DNA of 27,393 nt. Origin: an uncultured bacterium. GTDB lineage: Bacteria; Bacteroidota; Bacteroidia; Bacteroidales; Marinifilaceae. The position numbers and the translations under genes were made by a program. The notes under the pieces were generated by a model that was given only the letters and a program-made list of their open reading frames with translations, was not told the DNA's origin and made no database searches. The DNA lies in NCBI GenBank assembly GCA_905216195.1, contig CAJMSX010000049.1, positions 1-27,393 of the forward strand, in the 5' to 3' direction. This document shows positions 1-6,275 of the stretch, in pieces. The stretch's first letter is position 1, and the number at the start of each line of letters is the position of its first letter.

Positions 1-60
1 ACCGGTGATAAAAAACAAACCGGTACACAGGATAAAATTAAACAAAATATTTTTACTCAT
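1..60 (-). CDS. 5' end of an exported protein gene, cut by the window edge
   Basis: An ATG at 58-60 opens a minus-strand frame that stays open to the window edge. Only 20 residues are visible: a short MSKN n-region, then a hydrophobic stretch (ILFNFILCTGLFFITG) that resembles an N-terminal signal peptide. It lies downstream of the first GG-leader peptide gene on the same strand, so it may belong to the same locus (for example another exported or maturation protein). The product cannot be identified from this much sequence, and the hydrophobic run could also be chance in AT-rich DNA. Confidence 0.4.
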   Translation of the reverse strand, partial: MSKNILFNFILCTGLFFITG

Positions 61-259
61 ATCGTTCACACTAAGAGGAATAAAAACTCATTCGCTATTT
101 CATTTCTTCTCCTTCTCTATCACAATGTTCTATTGGAATAAAGCTACTGTACACCTGTCCCAAACCCTATCGAAAAGTTGAGGAAGTGTGCTCCAGATAT
201 CTTTATCAGAAGGGTGGAGCACACCTGTTTCAATTTAGGCATAGTTGTACCTAATCCCT

Positions 260-292
260 AGTCAACTTTCCTTTTTAAAAAGAAAAGCGACT
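260..292 (-). terminator. Hairpin after the first GG-leader peptide gene
   Basis: On the minus strand AGTCGCTTTTCTTTTT is followed by AAAAAGGAAAGTTGACT, which pairs over about 16 positions with two G-T wobbles and one bulged base. It begins about 17 nt after the stop codon at 309. The long A/T core and position fit a transcript end, though there is no clean T-run after the stem. A similar A/T-centred palindrome lies at 3629-3654, after the SPASM remnant. Confidence 0.45.
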
Positions 293-308
293 TTCTGAAT
301 TCTCCTTA

Positions 309-557
309 TTAACAAACGTCCCCACAAGCTTCTATGATTTCTGCACTATTACATCCCCACCACCCTTCTTCACCAGCCATAAATGCTGCACCCCCAGGGC
401 TCCCACCGTAATTAAGGCATGTAAAACCAGATTCTCTCCAATCGTTATTATAAGCACAACAATTACCCGAAGCAACTCTCGAACCACCGGAGATCAGTTT
501 CATCTCCTGTTTTTCCAATTTGGTTACACGTGGCAACCTATCATTCCATTTTTTCAT
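309..557 (-). CDS. Cysteine-rich GG-leader peptide precursor, copy 1
   Basis: An 82-residue precursor. Residues 1-25 form a leader with the element TKLEKQEMKLISGG. This matches the Bacteroidales natural-product-precursor style (TIGR04149-like GG leader), in which export or processing cuts after Gly-Gly. The predicted 57-residue core is glycine-rich and has six cysteines, including an adjacent CC pair, an even number that suits disulfide bonding or thiol-based modification. The ATG at 555-557 was chosen because the paralogue at 2855-3097 has an ATG at the same aligned position. The frame is open about 100 nt further upstream but has only a TTG there. The gene has its own promoter (771-802) and a ~206-nt 5' UTR, both duplicated at the second copy. 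It could be a bacteriocin-like toxin, a RiPP or a signal. No activity can be inferred directly. Confidence 0.72.
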   Translation of the reverse strand: MKKWNDRLPRVTKLEKQEMKLISGGSRVASGNCCAYNNDWRESGFTCLNYGGSPGGAAFMAGEEGWWGCNSAEIIEACGDVC

Positions 558-611
558 CTTTTTCAGCTTTAAGTTAGATGCAGATAAGTTACAATCAATG
601 GTACCGTTCGA

Positions 612-648
612 TTGCCTGTTACCCTGCAATTTAGTAACAGCAAGCAGG
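612..648 (-). promoter_or_regulatory. Conserved 5' UTR hairpin of peptide copy 1
   Basis: On the minus strand TTGCTGTTAC (643-634) pairs with GTAACAGGCAA (622-612), a 10-bp stem with one bulged G. A competing pairing joins CCTGC (648-644) with GCAGG (627-623) inside the loop, so two folds are mutually exclusive. The element is identical in the second module. It lies in the middle of a UTR of about 206 nt, which is long for a small peptide gene. A regulatory role is inference. Confidence 0.45.
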
Positions 649-770
649 TTTCGAATCCCGATTTAAAAAACACCTATAAACGCATAATTCATACCGATTA
701 CACGGTCTATCAATTACTGAAAAAATTAAATCTGTCTACAATTTATATTTTAAGAATATACCCCCGACAA

Positions 771-802
771 CAAATATAGGGTTTCGATTCCATATAAGCA
801 AA
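771..802 (-). promoter_or_regulatory. Promoter of peptide copy 1
   Basis: On the minus strand the -33 element TTTG (802-799) and the -7 element TATATTTG (778-771) are separated by 20 bp, a full match to the Bacteroidetes housekeeping promoter pattern. The same elements with the same 20-bp spacing occur at 3312-3343 in front of the second peptide. The expected transcript start is near 763. Confidence 0.65.
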
Positions 803-886
803 TAATATGTTTAATATTTTTATATAATAATAGTGTTAGTTGATAAATTACTTATTTAACAAAACATGATTATTTATTAGAAATAC

Positions 887-1264
887 CTATATGAAATCTC
901 TAAGCATCCTGTATGATAAAAATACATTCCCTTGAAAACAAAATACCGGTATGCAGAGATAAGATTTTTTCTTTATTCCGAAAGTCTTTTCCGGCTCATC
1001 AAAAAAGCACTTCGCTACAACGATGGCAATAGGTCTTTTACAATGCTTAACAATCGTACCGTTTTCATCCACAAATGTATAGAAAGCCAAGCGAACCCTG
1101 GTTTTGCTGATTGTAGACTTATTTTCAACCCCTTATAGCTTTTTCAAATCCTCCATCATCGAAAGGTCCGCTCCATACGAAACCCTCGGAAATCGTATGC
1201 CTACTACGACTGTCTTCCATTTCTTATCCGGATCCTCCTGGTAAAGCCAGCGATTATTCCTGTT
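887..1264 (-). pseudogene. Two unrecognised reading-frame fragments, possibly a gene relic
   Basis: One frame is open from about 1264 to a TAA at 1133-1135, giving a protein-like stretch with WLYQEDPDKKWKTVVVG. After that single stop the same frame continues to 887 with FYTFVDENGTIVKHCKRPIA. The first part begins inside the 3' end of the TlpA-like gene in another frame. No family is recognised, and no good start codon or promoter precedes it. The last ~60 bp may be part of the duplicated module. It could be a relic of a gene cut by the module insertion, or chance. Confidence 0.22.
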
Positions 1265-2747
1265 TTAATAAATTCTTCAACGTGCTGCGGATAGCAGTGC
1301 TTCCGGGTGCTGCCGCATCAGCCTGAAAAAGTTTTCCGTCTTTATCATAAAGCATATAACGAGGAATAGAGTTAAGCTTCATTTTATGGATAAAAGTGGA
1401 ACTTTTCGGATTGGTTATTCTGAAACTATTCGTTAGCAACTGTTCTTTTTCACAGGCTTGCCGCCACTCTTTCAGTTCATCGTTCAACGCCAAATAAATG
1501 AAAATAACACCTTTATCTTTGAATTCTTCCTGAAGTTTTTTACTTTCCGGCAAGGCTATGCGGCAGGGAGCACACCAGCTCGCCCAAAAATCGATATATA
1601 AAACTTGTCCTGGATAGGTTTTCCGTATTTTCTCAAAACTTGTTTTTTCACCGTCAAGCGATTCCAAAAGTAAATCGGAAGAAACTTTCACATTATACTC
1701 CACCTTTTCCATCATTTCTCTGATCGGATCATTGATTCCATATTGGGCAATAAACTTATCTATATAAGTAATGATATCTTTGCGGGAATATTTTACAAAC
1801 GGCATTTGCATTTCCTGAAGCACAAGCATTTTCAGCTTTTTTTCCTGATATGGAAATTGTTTCACAATAATGGAATCATACACTTCAGTCAAAGGTAATA
1901 CCTGACGCCCCCATATATACCTTGACATAAAATAGTCATTGAGCATCGGAAGTGAAAAAGGTCCTTTTATCTTTATATTCTCATCACATACCTTTTTCAT
2001 TTTCTCGATGACAACCGCTTCTTTTGTTAAATGATAAAGTATTTTTAAGTCTTGATATTGTTCCCACCCAATGAAACTTTCATTAAAATTTCGTTGTATG
2101 CTGTCTTTTATCCGTTTTGTTCCCCGGAAAGCCTGTTCGTAAAAATGGTTTATCTCATCATAGTACCGGATATAATTATTTTTTATAACAGACAGATTTT
2201 CAGAATTTTTCCTCTTTTTTTTATACTCATCGTAAGCTTTTTTTGCCGCTTTCTTTGCGGTTTCGGTCGCATCATTCCACAAAGGAGGGGGCATCAGCAT
2301 ATTGTTATAAATCGTTTTCATTTCCTCAATAAGAGCATAAGATTCTTGTTCCGGCAAAATGGTAGTCCTATTCCAATTTACCGGTATTTTTTTACCGTTA
2401 TTCAAAGTAAAAAAATGAATATTTTGAGGAGAAATCTTTACCTCTACAGAATCCCCGGGCCGGACCGGCAAACTATTGCTCATTCTGGTATACGAACGCT
2501 CGCTAACCGTAAGCAAATCCAACTGAAATACAGGAATGTCGAGAGTATCGGATGTAAAATCTTCCGTTCCCTCAAAAAGAGTTTGCATGTACTTATTAGT
2601 ATTCACCAGAACAGGAAGACCCAATTCCGATCGAATGATTAACGTAGCCAGAGAATCGGGGACAGGCTGCGTGGAAGAAACTTTTCTATTGGGAGTTGCA
2701 CAGGCATATACTAAAACAAAAATCAGTACGGATAGTATGATCTTCAT
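1254..2747 (-). CDS. TlpA-family thiol-disulfide oxidoreductase lipoprotein
   Basis: A 497-residue exported protein. Residues 1-16 form a lipoprotein signal ending in VYAC, so Cys16 is probably lipidated and the protein sits in the envelope. Residues ~20-365 are a long, mostly helical N-terminal region with no recognised domain, as in many Bacteroidetes TlpA-like proteins. Residues ~365-495 form a thioredoxin fold with the redox motif WASWCAPCR (Cys392 and Cys395) and a likely cis-proline loop at NSIPRYMLY. It lies 107 bp after the second cysteine-rich peptide on the same strand with no obvious promoter between them, so co-transcription is likely. The context suggests it reduces or shuffles cysteines of the exported peptides. 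That substrate is inference; it may act on other envelope proteins. Confidence 0.85.
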   Translation of the reverse strand: MKIILSVLIFVLVYACATPNRKVSSTQPVPDSLATLIIRSELGLPVLVNTNKYMQTLFEGTEDFTSDTLDIPVFQLDLLTVSERSYTRMSNSLPVRPGDSVEVKISPQNIHFFTLNNGKKIPVNWNRTTILPEQESYALIEEMKTIYNNMLMPPPLWNDATETAKKAAKKAYDEYKKKRKNSENLSVIKNNYIRYYDEINHFYEQAFRGTKRIKDSIQRNFNESFIGWEQYQDLKILYHLTKEAVVIEKMKKVCDENIKIKGPFSLPMLNDYFMSRYIWGRQVLPLTEVYDSIIVKQFPYQEKKLKMLVLQEMQMPFVKYSRKDIITYIDKFIAQYGINDPIREMMEKVEYNVKVSSDLLLESLDGEKTSFEKIRKTYPGQVLYIDFWASWCAPCRIALPESKKLQEEFKDKGVIFIYLALNDELKEWRQACEKEQLLTNSFRITNPKSSTFIHKMKLNSIPRYMLYDKDGKLFQADAAAPGSTAIRSTLKNLLKQE

Positions 2748-2815
2748 ATTCTTATGATTTTATATTTCACTCTTTTTTATTCCGACCGGTGGTCAAGATT
2801 AATCATAGAAAGCCT

Positions 2816-2845
2816 GCCTGCGACTATCCCAGGACAGCCGCAGGC
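2816..2845 (-). promoter_or_regulatory. Intercistronic hairpin between peptide copy 2 and the TlpA-like gene
   Basis: On the minus strand GCCTGCGGCT and AGTCGCAGGC form a 10-bp stem with one wobble and a 10-nt loop, starting about 10 nt after the peptide stop codon. No T-run follows, so it is more likely an mRNA-stabilising or partial-stop element than a full terminator. Such a structure could keep peptide mRNA in excess over the TlpA message. Confidence 0.45.
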
Positions 2846-2854
2846 CGCATTACA

Positions 2855-3097
2855 TCAACTTGCACAACTTGCGCAACAATAGCCAGTGGCAACACTTCCA
2901 TCACTATATTGATAGTGGTCCCACTGAGAGGAAGCTTGTTCATAGGTAACATATACAGACCAATAAGACGTTCCATCCGGACGGCGTATGAAAAGTCTGC
3001 ACTTATCATAATCAGCCTGATCACCTCCCATTACCTTTTTCATCTCCTGTTTTTCCAATTTCGTTGCCGTTTGCAACATATCATTCCATTTTCTCAT
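2855..3097 (-). CDS. Cysteine-containing GG-leader peptide precursor, copy 2
   Basis: An 80-residue precursor paralogous to 309-557 in its leader only. The 25-residue leader carries TKLEKQEMKKVMGG. The predicted 55-residue core has no resemblance to the copy 1 core. It is rich in Tyr, Ser and Asp and ends in YCCASCAS, with four cysteines in all, including a CC pair as in copy 1. The ATG at 3095-3097 is aligned with the start of copy 1. It has its own promoter (3312-3343) and a ~208-nt 5' UTR, and leads into the TlpA-like gene. Conserved leader plus unrelated core is the usual pattern of peptides that share export or maturation machinery but have different targets. Function unknown. Confidence 0.72.
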   Translation of the reverse strand: MRKWNDMLQTATKLEKQEMKKVMGGDQADYDKCRLFIRRPDGTSYWSVYVTYEQASSQWDHYQYSDGSVATGYCCASCAS

Positions 3098-3151
3098 GTT
3101 TTTTAATTTTAAGTTATATGCAGATATATTGCTATCAAGGGTACCACTCGA

Positions 3152-3188
3152 TTGCCTGTTACCCTGCAATTTAGTAACAGCAAGCAGG
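3152..3188 (-). promoter_or_regulatory. Conserved 5' UTR hairpin of peptide copy 2
   Basis: The same bulged 10-bp stem (TTGCTGTTAC with GTAACAGGCAA) and the same competing CCTGC/GCAGG pairing as in copy 1, without a single base change, while flanking UTR positions differ. Preservation may mean a structural role or simply a recent duplication. Confidence 0.45.
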
Positions 3189-3311
3189 TTTCGAATCCTT
3201 ATTTACCAAATACCTTAAAGCGTATAAGTCGTGCAGATGATGTTTTAGGTATCAATTACTGAAAAAACAAATGTATCTTAACTCTGTACACTCCGAATAT
3301 ATCATCTGCAA

Positions 3312-3343
3312 CAAATATATACTTCCAATTCCACATAAACAAA
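3312..3343 (-). promoter_or_regulatory. Promoter of peptide copy 2 and the TlpA-like gene
   Basis: On the minus strand -33 TTTG (3343-3340), a 20-bp spacer, and -7 TATATTTG (3319-3312). The predicted transcript start is near 3305. Elements and spacing are the same as for copy 1, which supports co-regulation of both peptides. Confidence 0.65.
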
Positions 3344-3404
3344 TAATATGTTTATTATTTTTATAGAATAATATACATACATAAATTTAATTATTTAACA
3401 AAAT

Positions 3405-3628
3405 ACAAACAAGATGTAATTCCAAACGCCTATGGATAGTTATTCCTTATCCTATAGGGTAAAAAGTTAGATTCTTCAAAACAGAATACCGTTAAGGAAA
3501 TAAAATACAATAACCAAATACAGAGTAAGATCAAACAGCCCCTTTTCGACCGGAATACAGCCCGCACTACCTCTCTAAACCATCGTAGAGCAAATTCACA
3601 GGGGATTCATACAAGTAAGGCTTTATCC
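3405..3628. other. Non-coding gap upstream of the second peptide module
   Basis: No convincing frame, RNA gene or repeat is visible here apart from the faint module similarity near 3474-3500. It separates the second peptide promoter from the palindrome that ends the SPASM-remnant transcript. Confidence 0.4.
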
Positions 3629-3654
3629 TCCGTTACTTTTTAAAAAGTAACGGA
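3629..3654. terminator. 26-bp perfect palindrome, probable terminator
   Basis: TCCGTTACTTTTT is followed directly by AAAAAGTAACGGA, a perfect two-fold palindrome. It begins 37 nt beyond the stop codon of the SPASM-domain remnant, where that operon should end. The A/T core gives a run of T in either direction, so it could work as a terminator on both strands. A binding site for a dimeric protein is the alternative. Confidence 0.5.
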
Positions 3655-3691
3655 ATAGTAAGAGTTTAAACATCTTTTTAGCCTGCGGGCT

Positions 3692-4324
3692 TCAAACCCA
3701 TAACTTTTTATTCAAGGAGCGGATTAACTCTGATTTTTTTAAAAATTCTCCTTTTTCGGAATATTCTCCGCATCGGGAAGAAGGAATATAGCCGGATTGA
3801 TTTTCCCATTTAGAAATATAGGGGTTATAACTACAATCTTCTTTATTATAACAATTCCCATTTTTATATGGGGCTCTGTAATCTATACATATGCGGTTAA
3901 ACTCACATTCTTTACAAATCTCGACCCGGCTTAAAGGGATATCCGCTATTTCATAATGGCACATAGAATCGAGTAATTCTGGATTTTCCCGAAGCAGGCG
4001 GACCATATTCAATTTACTTTCCTTCTCTGCATTTCCCGGATCGATAAAATTTCCCTCTGTATCTATAAATAGGGTTTTATGGAAAAAAGGATTTTTCGTC
4101 CGGGATTCAAAAACGCAATGCCTACCGATGTTGAAAATGGGAAATTTATTTTTGATAAAGCCGATTCCTATGCGGCTTTTATCAATAGAGGAAGAAGCAT
4201 AGAGTACCGATGCGATCTTAGGGGGATATCGCTTTACGAGCTCTTGTACGATTTTCTTAAATTTTTGATTGACTCTCAAAGAAAACAATGTACTTGCATT
4301 GGATTTATCGATAAGATCATACAA
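3692..4324 (-). pseudogene. C-terminal SPASM half of a grasp-with-spasm peptide maturase
   Basis: The 210 residues end in a cysteine-rich SPASM-type region: CKECEFNRIC (Cys137, 140, 146), Cys158, CSYNPYISKW (Cys164) and Cys185. The pattern CxxCx5C with a later C-YNP-W is what I recall for the SPASM maturase of grasp-with-spasm systems (GwsS, TIGR04193 style), which normally has about 350 residues. Here roughly the N-terminal 140 are missing. The frame is open a further 15 codons to about 4369 but has no ATG there; 4324 is a TTG. The upstream neighbour ends inside this open frame at 4363. I read it as a truncated relic at the end of the peptide operon, although a short translated SPASM protein cannot be excluded. 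Its usual partner, an ATP-grasp ligase, is absent from the window. Confidence 0.6.
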
Positions 4325-4362
4325 ATGAGAAAAATGTCCGTAAGAATCAGTATCATAGCGAA

Positions 4363-5340
4363 CTATTTTTGGTATTTATAATTTCGAGGGAGAGCCTGCC
4401 CTTTCAACTCGGCCTGTACCCAAAGCGGAGGAAGGAAATATCCGGATCTGACCGCATCGATATGTTGTGGGTCTTCGAGTTCTTTGATCTGAAGTTTTTG
4501 AAGTTTCGCATCGTATACAAAAAATAAACCCAGACAACTCTTTTTCGTTTTCCGGCCTAAGGCTCCATCTTTAATACCGGCAAACTGTGCCGGATGAAGA
4601 TTTCCCTCGAGCACCATTTCCCACATCAGGTCGAAAAATTCTTTCTCGTACACCGTATCGATAACGGTTTGTGCCATGTGAATCAAACATGCGATAAAAT
4701 CGTCATCGCCCCAAGTATCCGTAAAACTCCGGCGGATATCGGTCCCGGATTTCAATATTTCTTTGAAAAGTTTCCAGGAAGTAAGCCAGCAAAGATTTTG
4801 CAAATCGTCCACTTTCATCTCCGGAGCATACTGTCCTCGGTTGAGCCTCAAGGTCCTGGTAAAAAATTCAAAGATATTAAAAGTACTCAATAAAGTATTC
4901 GGACGGGTACGTATTCCTTCCAAATATTCCGTGCGGGTTTCCGTATATACCGAATCGAGATATGCTTTCAATTCGGGAAAAGGAAACCGTCCGTTACTTT
5001 CAGCAACATTCCCCTTTTTCCCCATATGCGAAATGAAAATCTCAGACATTTCTTTTTTAAATCCACACCGGACCAGCTTTTTCACCAGTACGGGAGCTTC
5101 CTCTTTAAAGTCTGACTTCAAACAACAACGGATAGCATTCAAAACATCATCCGGAAAAGGATAGAGAGCATTTATCGCTTTCTGGTATTTTTGAAAAGCG
5201 GCATTATATTCTTTCCCTGCTTCGAGGGTTTCTGCCTCTATTATCGTACGATAATAGGAATCGTATCGCTGCGCAAAAGCTAAGTTAGGCCTCACCGCAT
5301 TCATAAAAAAAATTAAAAAAAATATAACTGGAATTTTCAT
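4363..5340 (-). CDS. Exported protein of unknown function in the peptide operon
   Basis: A 325-residue protein. The ATG at 5338-5340 begins a clear signal peptide (MKIPVIFFLIFFMNAV, cleavage probably after AFAQ); an earlier in-frame ATG at 5385 would put 15 residues in front of it and is less likely. Residues ~25-110 look like TPR-like helices (AAFQKYQKAI). The second half has the spacing IHMAQ...VLEGNLHPAQFAGIKDGAL and IDAVRSGYFLPPL, which loosely recalls DUF6624-type proteins, but I would not assign the family. It lies 84 bp after the frameshifted precursor and its stop overlaps the open frame of the SPASM remnant, so all were probably one transcript. A periplasmic helper or partner of the peptide is possible. 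Confidence 0.65.
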   Translation of the reverse strand: MKIPVIFFLIFFMNAVRPNLAFAQRYDSYYRTIIEAETLEAGKEYNAAFQKYQKAINALYPFPDDVLNAIRCCLKSDFKEEAPVLVKKLVRCGFKKEMSEIFISHMGKKGNVAESNGRFPFPELKAYLDSVYTETRTEYLEGIRTRPNTLLSTFNIFEFFTRTLRLNRGQYAPEMKVDDLQNLCWLTSWKLFKEILKSGTDIRRSFTDTWGDDDFIACLIHMAQTVIDTVYEKEFFDLMWEMVLEGNLHPAQFAGIKDGALGRKTKKSCLGLFFVYDAKLQKLQIKELEDPQHIDAVRSGYFLPPLWVQAELKGQALPRNYKYQK

Positions 5341-5423
5341 GGTAAACCCTACTAAAAATAAAAGGAGGATACGACAAGATTCCATTGTAATATCCCCCCT
5401 CGCATTCTATCGTAAAAAATCCT

Positions 5424-5692
5424 TTACGGTTCGACCGAAGCATAAAAATCACCATACGAACTGGAAACTTTTTCTGCTGGTTTATCCAATTCATCGGTGG
5501 TTTTAACCACATCTTTCAAACTGGCGATCAATGTATCGTAAGAACCTCCGTCTATTTTTGTGTCCGTAGGTTCCCCCCAGGCATCCGACTTATTTCCACC
5601 TTTCAATTGATTTCCCTTGTTTCAAATAAAACAATATAATAGTATTTTCTGTAATGTGACCGCCCATTTCCCATAACGCTACTCTTTTTCAC
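5424..5692 (-). pseudogene. GG-leader peptide precursor split by a frameshift
   Basis: Two overlapping frames read as one precursor. A GTG at 5690-5692 opens a 29-codon frame ending in VLFETREIN and a TGA at 5603-5605. The next frame begins within it as NQLKGGNKSDAW and runs to 5424, with 54 residues after Gly-Gly. Joined, they give the leader motif VLFETREINQLKGG, which aligns with VLQENELSKVKGG of the 59-aa peptide upstream. Loss of one CAAT from an ancestral CAATCAATTG would explain the break. The core is rich in Thr/Ser/Lys and Asp/Glu and has no Cys, which would suit side-chain ester or amide crosslinks as made by graspetide ligases. That is inference. The second frame could instead start at the TTG at 5606. 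Confidence 0.5.
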
Positions 5693-5713
5693 GTTATCGA
5701 GGCATTTTCTTTT

Positions 5714-5727
5714 TCCAACGCGTTGGA
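5714..5727. repeat. 14-bp perfect palindrome upstream of the split precursor
   Basis: TCCAACGCGTTGGA sits 22 bp before the GTG of the frameshifted precursor. On the minus strand it is followed by A-rich rather than T-rich sequence, so it is not a good terminator for the 59-aa peptide. An operator or a simple RNA hairpin is possible. Confidence 0.3.
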
Positions 5728-5862
5728 GATAAAAATTACCTTTTTATAAAACTTTATGCCGGTTTCCATTTTTTGTAAAACTCCATTTCTATCTATAAAC
5801 CGCTTTGCTTTCCGGGCAAGAGAAAGTGTTTGAGGGTTAACCTCACCGGGTAGTAGGCGAAA

Positions 5863-6042
5863 TTATTGCTGAACAACCTCAGAAGAGGAGACGACCTTTC
5901 CGTTAATTAATCTAATTCGGTAAGGTTTACCGTTAATATAAATAATAATGTATTCTTCTTCCTGACCACCCCCTTTTACCTTACTCAATTCATTTTCTTG
6001 CAGAACTTGTAAATTGCGGAATTTTTGAAATTTCGGTTTCAT
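5863..6042 (-). CDS. Small GG-leader peptide (59 aa)
   Basis: ATG at 6040-6042, preceded by AAAGAAGGAT, an unusually good SD-like sequence for this phylum. The leader (26 residues) ends VLQENELSKVKGGG, the same E-L/I-x-x-V/L-K-GG pattern as the split precursor downstream and related to the LEKQEM..GG leaders at 309 and 2855. The 33-residue remainder starts QEEEYIIIYINGKPYRIR and alternates hydrophobic and charged residues. It has no cysteine. It is the first gene of the minus-strand peptide operon and diverges from the histidine kinase gene at 6276. Because the product is under 60 residues, it is easily missed by gene callers. It is probably a precursor peptide; whether it is modified is unknown. 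Confidence 0.6.
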   Translation of the reverse strand: MKPKFQKFRNLQVLQENELSKVKGGGQEEEYIIIYINGKPYRIRLINGKVVSSSEVVQQ

Positions 6043-6082
6043 ATCCTTCTTTATTTAGAGTTATATTAAACTTTTATTTTGT

Positions 6083-6090
6083 CAAAAATA
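6083..6090 (-). promoter_or_regulatory. Possible -7 element of the peptide operon
   Basis: TATTTTTG on the minus strand matches TAnnTTTG and lies 41 bp before the start of the 59-aa peptide. No TTTG occurs at the usual -33 distance, so the promoter would be weak or would need an activator, perhaps the divergently encoded response regulator. Confidence 0.3.
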
Positions 6091-6240
6091 ATGACTTTCT
6101 CCTCAAAGCATTCTAACCAATGTCCTCTATTTATCTCATCAACATAAACAAAATATCTCTTCACTTAGCAGCCTTTCGATTAGATTGAAGGACACAAAAA
6201 TCGCCTGGGTAGCGAATGATATTATTTTTTATAAAATGTC

Positions 6241-6248
6241 TATATTTG
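6241..6248 (+). promoter_or_regulatory. -7 element of the two-component operon
   Basis: TATATTTG fits the -7 consensus and would start transcription near 6255, 20 nt before the ATG at 6276. It argues against the longer frame that begins at 6216. The -33 region is poor. Confidence 0.45.
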
Positions 6249-6275
6249 TATTTCACCTATGAAGTTCTGATTACC

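Larger units (their letters stand above)
483..865 (-). repeat. Duplicated leader/5' UTR/promoter module, copy A
   Basis: Read on the minus strand, this block runs from AT-rich upstream DNA through the promoter and UTR to the Gly-Gly codons. It aligns by eye with 3023-3404. The match includes near-identical stretches, such as the hairpin region 612-648 and the 20-mer TTGGAAAAACAGGAGATGAA inside the leader. Similarity stops at the Gly-Gly boundary, after which the two cores are unrelated. Weaker similarity may reach about 960. Confidence 0.75.
3023..3404 (-). repeat. Duplicated leader/5' UTR/promoter module, copy B
   Basis: Partner of 483-865. Leader, UTR hairpin, spacing and promoter are preserved, with scattered substitutions elsewhere. 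A weak continuation around 3474-3500 (the string AATACCG flanked by A-rich DNA) resembles 930-960 of copy A, so the original unit may have been ~640 bp including the core. Confidence 0.75.

Noticed and set aside
1136..1231. A 31-codon frame MEDSRSRHTISEGF... with GGAGG upstream
   Set aside because: It overlaps a longer protein-like frame, has no recognisable leader or neighbour logic, and is too short to support.
2052..2642. 196-codon plus-strand frame opposite the TlpA-like gene
   Set aside because: It lies wholly antisense to a protein with a clear lipobox and CAPC redox site; composition is low-complexity (Phe, Ile, Arg) and no family is recognised.
4079..4381. 100-codon plus-strand frame opposite the SPASM remnant
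   Set aside because: No family features, and the minus strand encodes the cysteine-rich SPASM pattern.
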